A DNA stretch of 64,000 nt, taken from assembly GCA_032191485.1 (NCBI GenBank), contig JAVDOI010000008.1, forward strand, positions 1,539,501-1,603,500. The letters are read 5' to 3'. Made by a program: the position numbers and the translations under genes. Under the pieces are notes generated by a model. It was not told where the DNA came from and did no database searches. It was given only the letters and a program-made list of their open reading frames with translations. Positions 39,101 through 53,800 of this stretch are shown here, piece by piece. This stretch comes from Leptoclinus maculatus (taxonomy: Eukaryota; Chordata; Actinopteri; Perciformes; Stichaeidae). How positions within the stretch are numbered: position 1 is the stretch's first letter; each line of letters starts with the position of its first letter.

Positions 39101-42100
39101 GCAGATGGTGCTACTTTTAACTTGGAGGTCAGTCAGATTGAAAAGAGCCCTGTGTTAGTATCTCAATAATTAAATAGATCACAACTTTCTAAAGACCAAG
39201 GTGACATCTTTGTTCGTTTTATCTGACCAACAGCCTGACACGCAATGAGATTCAGTTTATCACAATCGACAAAGAAAACCAGCTCACAACTGTGTGAAAT
39301 AATGATTCATGAAAACAATTGTTATTCGAAGCCTTGAAGCGTTCAGAATAATTTAAAAGAGACATACAAGTCGACACAAAGTGGCTTTAAGACGAGCACA
39401 ATGAACATACATGTACCTGCACGTGCGTGGACATCTGCCTGCGTCCATATTCAGCCCTGCTGTAGTCGTCACTGTAGCTGTGAGAGTGGATGATGCTGGG
39501 TTGGCCCAGGTGACCGTCCCTGGTCCTGAGGGTGGACAGGTCCTCACTGCGAGAGAACCCCCCATGGGCGAACTGTGGCATGTGGTGAGAGGGATCGGGC
39601 TCTGGGGCCAGGAGCAGCGGTGCTGGAGGCTGGGCCCGGCTGTGCTGGTGATGGAGCTGTTGCTGTTGAGGCCCATCAGCAGTCGCCAGATGAAAGAGGG
39701 GATTCTGGAAGGAAAGCGGGTAGCGCATGGCGGCGGCCTGCTGTTGCTGCTGCTGGGATAGCGAGTCGGTGGTGTTGCCCATCTGGCTCAGCTGGCTCAG
39801 CCGAAGGCCGCCGGACATGCTGGAGCCGCCAGAGCCAGCTGACAACCTCCCACCGGCCCGCAACTGGCTGCTCAGGCCCGACCCCAGGCCGCCACCGCCT
39901 CCGCTGCTCAGCCCTCCGAAGCTGCCCATGCCGGCGATGGAGGCCTGGGAGGAGTTGAGCATGTCCACCGACTGCAGGTTAGACACGCTGTTCATTCGGG
40001 AATCCTGGAGGTCCATTATAGACACGCTTTTATTGACACTGAGTAGCTAAGTAATAAGGGATGTGAGAGGCTATTGCGCCCCCTGATATTATGTATGTTA
40101 CGTGGCCACGGATGATATGGGTGAGGGTGGTGCGGGTGTTTTTACCGCGAGGCCTGGATATCGGAATGCCTCAAAGTATTTCCCAGGAAATACCGCTAGG
40201 ATGAGTTGCGTGGTGAATCAGTGGAAAAAAAGCAGATGTCATGATAAACTACAGCCTCGGTCACACCGTGGCAGATTCTATCACGTATGGCGAACATGCA
40301 TGTATTACTAACCTCACTTTTGGTAAAGACAGACCTAGTGGATGGGATGATGATTCCCCAAGTCAGTGTTGTAAAACTCACCTTAGGGTCTGGTTCCGTG
40401 ATGTCCGAGCTGCTTGTGCAGTAGGCCGGGCTGGATCGGGCCAAGGGAGGGCGCGATACGTAAAACATGTCTTTGGAGGACGCTCGCTGCAGGTGGTCAC
40501 GGTCCTGAAAATTCATCTGGGTGCGGGATGGCATGACCCCTCCGGTGGAGGTGGGGGAAGGCAAGCGAGTGATATCTATAGAGCTGGAGGACAGCAGTGA
40601 GTAAGGCCAACAATAGCTAGAAGATAGAGACTGAGAAGTAATTAGAGCTGGTCGATAATCGACTAGTCGATCTACAATAGAAGAATATTTACTGGTTTCC
40701 TCCATCTTGTACAATACCAACAGATCAAAGTTTCAGAATTTGACGATAAGCTTAACGTGGCCTACCTATTAAGATCCCTCATCATGAGATTTTGGAACTC
40801 GGATGAGATTCCCCGGTTGAAGCTCGGCCGTGACAGCAGCCTGTCTGTCTGCCTCTCCGGCACCCTGTCTGTCTGATGGCTGGGCTGCCTCTGGAGGTGT
40901 GGGTTACGCAACGCCATGCTGATGTCATTCAGGAGGCGAGGCAAAGGACCCAGTTTGATGATGGCATCCTGTGGTTCAAAGAAAACCAGTTTTGCTGAGT
41001 TTTGCTGCGGAATTCAAAAAATAATTGATTTTTGAGTAATCCAATGAGAGCTCATTAAAATGACACATATCCATCTCCACCTAAGTAAAGGACAACTCAA
41101 GCCTCATCAAAAGAATCACTCATTTAGCAAGAAATGAGTGATTATTTTGTATTCAATACAACAGCTCTGAAAAAAAATATGACTTTTGTTGTCAGAAAGA
41201 TCTACGGAAAAGTAATGTACTTTAAGCCATAATTAGGTTCATACTGGACTTTATTATAATATTATGTGTTGCTATTATTTATTTCCCTTTACATGAGACC
41301 ACAATGTAGGTGATCCTGTATGGCAAGGTGATTAAAAATACAGCAACATTAACAAATAAGGTAATAATAGGTAATTGATAAAAACTCAAGTTGTGATTAA
41401 AAAAATGACAAATCTAAAAACTAAATAAAAAAGGGTTCATGTTAAATAAATATTGTCCCTAAAACAGCCATAAATATTACTATCGTCTTTGTACCAATGA
41501 TTATTTTGGAAAGAATGAGTGTAAAAGTGTAGTTTATAATGGCAGAGATGATGTGTCACGTTTGGGTTTTACCTTGCTGAGCTGAGCAATGACCTCCCAG
41601 AGGAGACTGTGGAGTATGGACAGCTCCCTGCCCAGGTCGATGTATCCCTCGAAGCCGCCCGCATTGCTGACACTGTCCAGGTTTGAGATCTCGTACAGGA
41701 ACTGCTGCATGGAGCCCCACTCCATCTCTAAAAACTCATTCATGAAACACATGTAGTCCTCTTTATTGCCAAACCTGCGGATGGGAAAGGAAGGAAGGAA
41801 AGGCCGGTGAGGAGATAAGCCGGTGAGAAGGGAAGGAAAAGTGACGAGAAAACACTGATGTCATTTACTATTGTGTCTATTGTCTCAATTAAAGCTTGTA
41901 CCCAACATTTCTTATTATTATTTTGATCTAAATATAGTTTTTCCAAGATGACTCCAGATATCATTATTATAAACATTTTCGGCACTGCAGAGAAAGAAGA
42001 CTGAACATAATATAATGTAAAATATTATTTTATGTATTTCAACTTTACTGTACTCAAAGAAAAGATTGGTTGCTTCTATATTTTTTTATGGGTTTTGATT

Positions 42101-45100
42101 GAATGCTTACTGTTTAAGCGTGTGTGAAGGCTGTAAATAAAATGAGATAACACTGACTTGGAGAAGTTAGCCAGGTTTTGCACTACTTTGGCGATGAGGG
42201 TGAGCGTGCGTGACGTCTGCTCATCGGGATACTCCTGGGTGAGGTTGAAGAGCGACGGGGACATGATGGCGGGACACAGGAAGCGCAGGAAGAGGGAGCC
42301 ACTGATGAGGCGGTCGGCGATGTCTTCTCGACCTCTCTCGGCACAGCGCACTCTCCAGGAGGCAAACACTTCCTTCAGCTCTCGAGGGAAAACACTGTGA
42401 AGGGGACACATACGCTACACGTCAGGATGGGAAACAAACTGGACAATCATAGTTCCTTCAGTTCCCCCCCGTGAAAGAAACTGAAGTACCACGCATCTTT
42501 TAAATAGCGGAGAGGAACACTACTACTCACCAATGGGAGTTAACGATCTTGCAGAGTGCTAGTTCACAGCACATTCGGAGATTGGCTTGGTGGTCTGGGA
42601 GCACGGAGGGTGGTGTTCTCATGGGGTCCACTTCGCAATTTTCCTCTGACTCATACAAGGCCCTTATGAACTCCCCTACAAATGGCATTTCATTAGTAAC
42701 AGCAAAATGGTAGAACCTACCATCAAGATCAGTTCAGTTTTGTTTGAAAGCAACAGTACAACAATAAATCCATTATGGGAAAGTTGAAAGCAGAGAGTTC
42801 AACAGATCAAATGCAGTGATGTAATTGATTTTGTATGTACTGAAAACATTCATTAATGCCCTGCTCCTCCTTTAGGGAAGAGCTGCATCTTGATCCAACA
42901 GACATCAGACACAACTGTACTTGGCTTATCACGTAATTCAAAATATCATCAAACTCAACTCAAGGTGGACTCTGGGTAACATGGAGAGGCAGACTGAGAG
43001 AAAGTAGGGAACAGGATCTAATCTAGCAGGACTTTTCCTTTCATTAAAAGTCTTGTCATTCCAACACATCCAAAGGTTAATCTCCTGAATATTAAAATGA
43101 ATTTCATATTGGTGTGACTATTGGACAGTCACGAACTCAAACATCAAGTGACCCACTGTTCCGGCTCACCTATCGCATCCTTGAGGTACTTATGTCCGAT
43201 CAGTTTGAGGTACTCTTCTATGGCTTTGGTGGCCAGAGTGTTCTCTCTGAATATAAGGTGTTCTCGGTCGATGAATCTGTCTACCTCGCACATCGCCATG
43301 TCTGACAGGAAGTCCTGGAGAAAGAGAGGGAAACAAATGATTCTTCTTTATTATACAACATGTTTACAGAAGAAATGGAAAAAAAAGGACTGAAAAAGGT
43401 TTGTTTTAGATCATTTTCACACACTGATAAGTCACTTATAGGCGTTCCTACCTTAGCTTTCCCAGTGCTCTGCAGTATATGCACCAACGCACAGGCCACT
43501 TCCTCTTTGCTCTTGACACTCAGCACGGGCTCCAGCACGGCACACAGGGTGCGGTAGTTATTGGTGACGTACTCTGCAAACTCCTTGTACAGCTCCATGG
43601 GCAGGATGTTCATGGTCTGGAAGCGGGATTTGAGGCGTAGGGATGCGTTGATTATCTTCCCCCCTCCGGCGCCAGCTCCCTTAGTGAGGACGCTGGGCTG
43701 GATGAGCGGGTACCACTGCTCCACAAACTGACGTCCGGTGATGCTCGAGATGGGGATGCTCACAAGCCCTAAGTATGTGCTCTTTTCCTTAGAGAGAGAG
43801 AGAGAGAGAGAGAGAAAGGAGATATTAGTCGAGATAAGCATGTGTCGATGAAAAGTTTTATATAAATAAATTAAAAACAACTAACATCGGATCCCCGGAG
43901 AGTCCTTTGAAGATAGAATTGCTTTGCTATGATGGTGCTACTCTCGTACTAAATTAGAAAAGAAATGATCGGATTTGTGACTCACTATTGTATTGTCTTG
44001 CTTAAAAAAAATATTGTTTCTACAAGTGACAAATCCTAAAGGGAAGAAAAACACAATATTTTGACTGCCTAACAGCACAAAATGGCCATAATGCTGTGTA
44101 TCCACAGGGGGCTCATTGCTATGTGATCCATAGCAATGACTCAAAGATTACGTCATTAATGAAAAATGTTTCTGGATTGTCTTTCTTTTCGAGCCTCTGC
44201 TCTGACTCTCCCGTTTCCCTCCAACGCCATTAACGCAAATGACAAAAAGCAGTGCCGCCGCAGACGAGACCCCGTTCTGCTGTTGGCCATTTTATCATAA
44301 AGCCACTGAATGAAAAAGCAGCTATTTTGCATAATTGTACCTTCTGACAGTTTGTTATTCTCTCATATTTTTTTGTTTTTATTGAACCGATGCTCTAATA
44401 AGCCAAATTGCTTATTTCTGTTGTAAAAAATGTTGGAGAAAGGGGGGGGGGGGATAAAGACTTTTAGCTAACTTTTAACTTCAAAATGAACTTTCAGGAC
44501 TATCATCATCTCATTCATTTAAACACCCGAGTCATGTAACTCCAATATTCTCTCTCGTTCAACTTTGTTTTTGGTCCCTAGCAGCTCCCGAGGGAAATAT
44601 CTGGCTCCTTAGCTGCTAAATGCTCCACCGGTTAGTCGCCAACTGTGTCTGTCTGCTGTCTGGTGCTGAGAAAGTGCAGTAAAGTGGGTTGTTTTCCTCG
44701 CTGAAAACAGCTGCCTGCTGTGGCCAGAGAACAACGCTTTGAGTGAAGCGAAAGAGCGAAGTTTGGGGACGGACAGCTAAACAATGATGAAAATGTATCA
44801 CGCTGAGGGGAGCTTCAGATCATTCTCTGTCGGGTCATCGGTACGAGTGTAGCAACTTGAGAAATCCTTTATTTTGGTATATTTGACTGATCATAGCTCA
44901 AGTCATAGCTCATCTTTAAGCAACAAAAGGCTAAAATCAACCAGATGTTACCACAGCGGTGCTGTCAAACTAGCCTCTATCAGACCTCCGTGTTACCCTA
45001 CAGATCTCTTTGTCACCTTGCGTCTCTTCTTGTCTGTCTCCTTGTATAGATGAAGGCGTAGGTTGCGGACGGCTGGCAGGTTGTTGAATTCGAAGTGCTC

Positions 45101-45386
45101 GCCCCAGAAAACGGTGTCGGTGCGGGGCTTGCTGGTGGTGCGTGCGTACAGCATGTCGTCCAGGCAGAGCTCGCAGTAGTAGCGCTTCTTGGCCGGAAGC
45201 TCGCGGGCCTCGATGATCCACAGTTTGAGCACATTGTCCACCCTCCGGCTGTTGTCCTGCGTGGAGATGGAGTCGGGTCAAATAAGGTCAAGTGCATCTA
45301 CGGTCATAAAAAACGCTTTACAGGAGAAGATGGGAAAAGCATGGCAAACAGCAAAGAAAAAGAGTTCTGAGATATGGAAACCGAGA

Positions 45387-45480
<94 letters not shown>

Positions 45481-48400
45481 AAAAGGCGACAGCTGGTCAG
45501 CCTGCAGGAGGAAATGACAAAAGAAATAGCCGGTGACATGGCAGTTGTGCTACTGGGGTTAGCAGGCTGTACTTTATAAAGTGATCTCAATTCTGGACAT
45601 AAATACAGAAACAGACGTCAGTGAGACAGGTACACAGAACAAGGACAGATAACAAAAAGGATGTGAAGAACAGTAGGTGAGTGGTTACACTGGCTGAAGA
45701 AAAGTAATCCACTTCAAACGTAGAAAGACACAAATGACACGATGCAGGTGTGCTGCAAAGACGAGGGACAAACAATGGTGGTAATGTTTCTGTAGACGGC
45801 TACACTTCCTAATCATGATGACAAAGCCCAAGCTATATTTGACATCCCCCATGGGAGGACAGAGTGCCGTGTTTAGAGTGATGTTTCACCAAACTGGGGG
45901 GGGGGGGGCTGACTCATTTCAGTTGGGCCCAAATGCCATTGTTGTTAGCCCCCATTTAAGTCCTAATTTAGACGAGTCAATATGCGAGCACCAGCTAGAT
46001 TCACGGCCCTTAAGTTCTCCATTTGTATGCTCTTTGATAACCGGCACCAAACACAAGGCATAATTAATTCCAAACATCTGAGTTTGAATGCGCCGGGCAT
46101 CTGGTGGCTCAGTTTGCAAGTGCACATACAGTGCAGCAGCACCAGCATGGGCTCGAGTGCTCCACCTTGATATCGTGTTACATCTTTCCTAGTTACACTC
46201 AGATCTCGATTCCACTACCAGAAAAACTAGTAAAAACATGAAAGCAGGTTGAAAGTGGCTGCTCTCCTTTTGAAAAAAACAACAACAACCGAACCTCAAA
46301 GAGGGAATTAAAGGGCTCCAGAAAGTTAAGAAGCATACTGATTATCTTCGTCTCTGTAGTGGGTCTTATCTCTGTCGTTGCATCTGGTCTGCGATGCACG
46401 GTGCGTGTTGTTTTCGGGGTAGTAGGGCGACGAGTTTGGAGAGGGGGGGGGGTGTGGAGTCCTTGGAGCTCCCATGACTCAGCCAGGACCCCCGCGGCCT
46501 GAGCATCTGGACGAGGCACTCGGCTCGGGCAATGTTTCATCTCAGTCTGGCTTAATAACTCTTAGTCCCTGGTTGCCATCAAAGCTGCATGTATATCGCA
46601 CGCCTGTTCACTTTCTTTAATAACAGCGAGGGGAAATACGGGACAATTTTGCAGAACTATGAAAATCTGGGTGAAAATTAGGATATTGGTTTTTGAGCCG
46701 ATATGAAGGACTGAGATTTATTGATTTGTTTTAAGCTGTGAGGATGGAAATACGACCACAGTACCTTAACGCTGCACTAGGAAAGACTGTTTTATGTGCA
46801 AATACACAATGATCATATCTGCTTGAATCATACAGAAGAGCTGCAATAATTAACTGTAATCTGGTGTCATATATGATGAACATACAGACGTCGGGCCGCA
46901 TGCAAGAACATTTTCTTGTTCTCATCCCTAACCGCTCCTTCTTTTTCTGTGAGGTTTGTTCGTAGGAATGATCTCTTTGTAAATCCCTCATTTCACAAAC
47001 GTTCATGTTAGTAAATCTTACATCCATGACTAAAGCGAGAGGAGGTCACAGGGACACGACAGTCATGGAGATATTAGACGGAATAACATTATAGCAGTAG
47101 GTGATGTTTCACTGTCACACTGGACAGCGACCTGCAGTACAACCCTGAGGCTGTCCAAGTGAGAGAACTCTATGTAAGGTGCTGTGCTGAAAAATCCCTC
47201 AACCCTCAAATAATAATAATAATAATACATTTGTCTCGGATCTATATTTCATTTTAGTTAATTTCGGAATCACATTTAAACACCAAATTAATTCAAGTTA
47301 AGGTATTAATGGTCAAAGGCATCTGTACAAGACTCATACGACAGGTCTGGACCACACTTAAGGCCGTTACACAACTAGTAACGGCGTGACGAATAAGTGA
47401 CACAGAAACGTGTAGTAGGCTACGGCATGTGAATGTTTTGCATTAAAACTATTTATACTGGCAGCGATTTTAATTTTCAACAGTTGTAACACCTTTTCAA
47501 TGAAAGGTTCAAAAATGTGCAAAGGCAGAGGACCAACTATACTGGGATCAACCCACTACAGCGTGTGAGGTAAACTGTTGTATAGCTTAAGCTACTGTGA
47601 GCTATTTTCTTTTAGCAAAACAGTTACGCAGTGGAAATGTCTTGGGCTTTTATTGTGAAAGGCAAGAACTGAAGGAGTGGCTCTGGTTTGTGCTGCCTTT
47701 GTGTAGGTTGAGAGGAGGAATAAAGTGAGCCTTCTTGGTTTGGACTCATGGATGTAGAAAGAGAATAATTTAAAGACGTCAGGAAAACGTTTTTTTAGGC
47801 CTCACAGCGTTGCGTGACGGACCCAGAAATGTAAAAAAAAAATGTATTGACATGCGAGAAAAAAAGCCCCCTCTGTGTTAAGGCCTTTAAAAAATTCAAA
47901 GCGCGAGAAAATTGGCGAATGCCATAAATCTTTTAAATGACTCGTATAAGGCACTTAAGAACCAATCTGTTCATTCAAGTGGTTCTTGCATGAGGCCCGT
48001 TCACTGACCTGGACTCATCAGTACTCAATCTTTTCGCCTCTTCCGGATCCTTGAGCATCAAGTCTCACAGACATGCTGGGTTGGTTAAAACATGAGCCTG
48101 CTTGTGTGCAATTTAATGACATCACGTTACCTGATTTGTGGATAGTTAGATAGAAGTTTCTCAAAACAACAGCAATTTGGACCCTCCGCCCTGCAACATC
48201 ACCTTGTGCAGCTTTAATACGTTTGCGTGGAGAGGCGACTAAAATTGTTCAACACAGACACACACAGACACGAAAAAATGGAGTTCACACAGAGAAATGA
48301 AGCGGTGCGCTCTTGTTGAAAACAGACAACAACGGGAGACGGGGAGGAGAGAGAGAGACACACAGACAGAGGGATCATCCGTTTTTTGTTTTTTTTCTAC

Positions 48401-50808
48401 CTCTACCGCATCCCTTTCTCTCCCCTCACCTTGTTGGGCTTGACAGCTCTCTGCAGGTTCTCGATCCATTTGTCTCTCTCTGCAGCTGAGCGACACGCAA
48501 AGCACTTGGTTCCCGATGCCGTAGTCACCTGAGGTTATAGCCAACGGTAAATTCAACAACCACAGCCATTAGTTACTATGGAGACTGCAACTAAGGCGCC
48601 AAAACAATGTCTTGTATTCACTCCTCAACCTCTGTCGCGTTCCGCTAATGGAGAGATGGTGGAGGGGGGAAAAAGCTGACACTCTTGCAGCAAGTTATGT
48701 AGGGAAAAGGGTCCTTTCAGTGTCACTTGTCTCTTTCATTCCTCACATGTGAAAAAAAACAACACGTTCATGTCAAAGTCTCCTTCACATCACTTGTCAC
48801 TTGTCAACATTTCTTTGGTGATATTTACTGTACTGTACACTGCACGTTGTGTGCGTGAGCGTGTCGTTGCTAGTGCACACCGTGCCACCTCCGTTCTCAC
48901 CTCAAAGCAGTACTCTTGTCCCAGGATGCTCGAGTGGACAGGTTTGATGATGGCGTCCTCGTCCAGAGCGAGGTCCAGCGCCTCGGCGGCGCTGCTGGGA
49001 GACAGCAAGGACTCATGGGAATGGGACTCTTTGAAGCTCTGCATCAAACGGGTCCTGGGAGGAGTGACAGTAGTGGTTAGATGTGGAGAGGGGGGGGCTG
49101 CTTCATTCAAGGTTGCATTACACTTCTGTTGTGTTTACAGGGAACTACAGGACGTTGCTGTTTGTCCATGTATGAAAATGATGGTCATTTTTAAAGCCTG
49201 GTGCCATACTTTGAAGAAAACCCACATGTGATTGTCATATTTTTCTTTGTGCACCAACAAACAGCCGTACGAGTGCTGCACAATATGTTGAAATATGGCA
49301 ATAAAGGCTGTTAACACAGAACTATTCATGAGGAAGATACTCAGCTGATAACACGAGACGTGTCTGTCTGCGATGAGGAATATCAGCAAAATATTCCATA
49401 CAAAAAAATACTGTGAAAACGTCCACTACTCTGACTGTAGCAGGAGGCAGGAACAGTATATTTTAGAATTGAGTTGGTCCTGCCAAGATGTAGCCGACAC
49501 TGACTACGTACTATCTCTGACTTTTCAACATTTTGACTGTTTGGGCTGTAATAACTCAGAGCTACAGTAGTAACCTTGTGATCCTAAGAGGCAAAAGGAG
49601 AGAAAGCGTGCGCCGCACTTCAGGCAATGAAAAATAATGAACATTTTGAAACTATTGTAAATAATTGAACAGGCAGCTGTGAAGTGAGCAGACTGATGGA
49701 GCTTCTAATAGCACGAGGTTCATTAGCAGAATGTTTTAAAGAAAATCCAGTAGATGCAATGGACAGCAAAGTGACTCTGAAACGCTCATCATAACCTTGT
49801 TTTCTGTGTCAACAATTGCTCGTATCATGACAGCATTTACACACAAACAAAAGAATATGTTGGTACTTTTATGTCGTTTTTTTTCTTCAAGTTTGATAAA
49901 ATGACTGGCGGCTAAACGCAGCAGACATCTTCATTTCTTAGTATTCACGTCGCTGTCTTTACAGATGTATCCGGTCTTTCTCCTCCAGGCAAAACATTTT
50001 AAACCGCACAAACAATATCTTAACATGATTCGTAAAAATAATATTATATAATATAATTCTTACACACACATGAGTGAGCAAGGTTTTTTTCGCCAAAGCC
50101 CATCCCATAATGCTCACCTACACACTTACTCCCACACTCACATGCATGCACAGAGGCATGTAACATCACAGAGCAGCTCGGCAGACAGTCACTAAGATGA
50201 TGAAACAGTGAGTCTAACCAGAGAGCGAGGAGGGACGCTCAGGTGTGACGAAGCCCCTCGCAGAAAAAAAAGGGGAGGATGGAAATGAGGAAAAAGGAGC
50301 GAAAGAAAAAGATACTGTATATGTCCTCCGTGCTGCGTCCGACTCGCAGCTTCTCCCCTGCGCTCGGCTTTTTGTCGACATTCAATCATAATGTTCATCA
50401 ACAGTGCAGTGATTACATGTAGGGGGACCAGGGGGAGAGAAAGAGAGAGAGAGAGAGAGGGGGAGAGAGAGATAAAAATAGCCCCAAAGGAATGAGTCAG
50501 ATTGGGGGAACACAGAGGAGAAGAGAGAAACAGTTGGGGGAGGTCAGGAGAGGATGTGGGAGAAGGAATGACTGAGAGAGGAAGGGGTGAGGAGATCGAG
50601 AGAGAGAAGACCTCTCAGAGGAAATCGCTTTGATTATGTAAACAGTGGAACCTTTGGAGGGGAAGAAAGTGAGAGCATGGATTAGAGGAAAGAAAGGGAG
50701 GTGGAAAGACGGACTGAGAAGAGAGCAAGAGTGCTGGAGGTAAGAGAAGGTCGAAGGTCTCAGTGGGGAGCTGTGAAGTGTAGGTAGAGTCAAACATGGA
50801 GAGACTCT

Positions 50809-50868
<60 letters not shown>

Positions 50869-53800
50869 ACACGTCACAACCTGAACCTCAGCACCAGTGA
50901 TGATGGACTAGAAACAAGGATTCAATTAGCAGATAATTCAAATTTAGAAATATTGAAAACATTCACTGCAGTGAACTAAAGCCGAACACGTCTCCCCAGA
51001 CAGCTACACGAGGACATTTAAACTCAGCTAAACAACTATGTGTGTAGAGCAGAAACGATTACTCAATTAATGAATTAGTCCGTTGGCAAAGAAAAATATT
51101 CTGCAACGATTTTGAGGCAATTTAATCAAGCAAAAAGGTCAAACATTTAATTTAAATTGAGAGGATGTTCTGCTTTCCTTTGTTTTGTATAATTTTGGGG
51201 CTGTTAGTCCAACAAATCCAGACACTTCAAGATGTCAGCTTGGGCTTTTAGGATTACATCGGACTGAATGTTTAAATCGAAAGAAATGATCAGCAAATTA
51301 ATCGATAATAAAAAGAAAAAATAGTTGCAGCCTATATAAGGTTTAACTAACTAACTTTACAGTTAACTTTCACGAACTGAAAACACACCAGAAAGAGTTA
51401 AAGTTTTAAGACGAAGGCACGGAAAACTCTGTGGTAGCGACCTGTCAATCACAGTAAGCCCCGCCCTAAAGCATACTCTGCTTTATGGTCTATTTGACTC
51501 TAAATGGACCATAATTTACTAAATGAACATCATGCTGTATTGACAAATATTTGAAACTATTACGAGGTAATAAATCAAGTGAGAAGTTGGGTCATTTTCT
51601 AATAGACAGATTTATTTTTGTAATAAGAGGAGTTGCCCTCTGATGGCCATTTGAGGATTTTCTGCTTTTTCAGTTTTATATGATTGTAAATTGAATATCT
51701 TTAGGTTTTGGACCAAAAAGACAGTAAGAAAGTATCCCTGGCAAAGGAAAACTAGTTTTTTGCTATTTAGTGGCGTTATATAGGCTAAACAAGTAATCTA
51801 TTATTGAAGCACTTAACAGACTAATTGATGATGACAATATGCAGAACATTATATTTAGCTTGACAGGAAATGGAGGTCATCACAGTACACTGAAAGACAT
51901 ACAGAATAATTATGTATGAGTTATACGACAGGGTGACCTACAGTATTGTAAGGGAAGGGAACTCTGAGACCCATTGGGTACTTGTATGAACAAAAAATAT
52001 GTAAAGAAAAATACAGTATATCCTTGTTTTAGAGCCTGTTTGGGAGCTCAGAGGCACGTTTATGGCTGTGTGAATTCCAGACTACGGAGGAAAAACAGCA
52101 CGTCTTCTCAGCAAAATCTCTCTGGATGAATAAAGATAGAAGAAAAGTGAATAATAATGATCAAAAGCTGCAGATGTTCGCCGACATGCCTGACAGAAAA
52201 CATCCAGAGCTCAGAGAATGCGTGGCATTCAACCTCGGCTCTTGACTATTTTGCCCGTTCTGTCTCCTCAGAGCAGCCGGGGATAACAGACAGCCGGAAA
52301 CCTTCCCAAATGAATAAATCATGTGGAAACGCACCTTGGCAGACCCCTGGCTCAGTAAAAGGCTGCAGCGCTCTCCTGAGTGCACTGGTGCCCCGTGTTT
52401 ACATTATCAAGATGACCTTGCTCACGTTTGAAGTTTGAGTTGAACTCGGCTGTAGCTGTCTAGTGGGAGTTCAGAGATAAACTGAAAGGACAAAGTTATT
52501 AAAGCTTAGAACTATTCCTGGATTCATTCATTTGTTTATCAATAGAAAATTAATTGGCAATTATTTTTGACAATTTATTACAGTAAAAAAGTCAAACATC
52601 TTGTTCCAGCTGCTGTTTTTCATCTTATATGACAGTGAAAGTGAACATCTCTGGTTTTTGGACTCTCGGTTGGATGAAACCAACAATCTTGAAGACATTA
52701 TGTCACCGCTCTGCCACTATTATCCACCTCTCACTCACCTAATCAGCTCATTCAGTGCACCTGCCGGTCACACCCACCTCGTCAGCTCATTACTCTCACC
52801 TGCTCACTCTGCTGCATCCACTATTTAAACCCCAGTCACACACACACACACACACACACTCTCTCACTGCCAGATCGGTCGCTGCTGCCATGCAAGCCCT
52901 TCCAGCGTATTTACCCTTGGACTGATTCCCCTTCCGACCCTGCCTGTTTTGGACTACCCCGCCTTGCCTCTGCCCCGGTAATTCACTCGGCCTTCTGTTC
53001 CCGACCACGAGATCCTGCTGCCTTTTCCCTGTGATTATTCTACCTGTTGTGTGTGTCCAGAGGAAAATAAAGCTTTGATTCAAGCTATCCCTGGTGTCTG
53101 TCGCACTGCTCCTGGGTTTACCACACCCGTTACACATTATGTTGGTTTTTAGGGAATTCTGATTGTAAAAATGTTTGGACACTTACTGTGAACACAGTCT
53201 AGTCCTTTTTTTTTAATGAAGCACTGTTTCCCAATTTTGGTATTAAATATCCTCCCTTGTTTATTTCTCTCATAACATCTATACCATTCATCACAGTGGA
53301 GCTGTAGATAAAGAGAAGTTGAAGAGGTAATTATTTTGTTTTTGTGCAAAAGAGGCTTAACTCAATGAGAGTTCAAAAAATGTAACAATAAAAGCACACA
53401 AGGCTGACTTCACACTTCAAATGTAGCTTAGTTGTTAAACAGCAAGACAACGTTACTTGGAAACTCGAAAAATCACATTTCATAAAGTGTATTCTGTCAT
53501 ACATCGCCTGTTTCTCCTTCAAAATTAAAACTTTCCAGAGCAAACTTCTGCAAAAACCCAGAATTTGGCACTCTGAGAACATTTCCCATCAAAAACTACC
53601 AGTGTAACTCTCGTGCTGCTGTGCCTGCCGAACGCCAGAGCTGCTACATCCATGTACATGATACAGAGGAGGTATAATTAAGCAAATCTCCCACTGACTC
53701 ATTATGGTCTGTACAGCCGCCATATGGCCGTCTGCTGGTTGCCATGGAGAGGGGGAAATGGTTTTTCCAACGCCCGGCAGAGAAACGGCGATGGTGCCGA

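Noticed and set aside
40034..40041. Acceptor CTCAG immediately before TGTCAATAAA
   Set aside because: In phase 0 it gives a stop codon; the acceptor 9 bases upstream gives LLSVNKSVS, matching human MLSVNKSVS.
45013..45017. Reading the C2 exon on to VTKRSVG before a later GT
   Set aside because: The earlier AAG|GTGACA donor joins in phase 0 to EKSTYLGL as the human KKDKAGYVGL requires; the later donor adds residues absent from the family.
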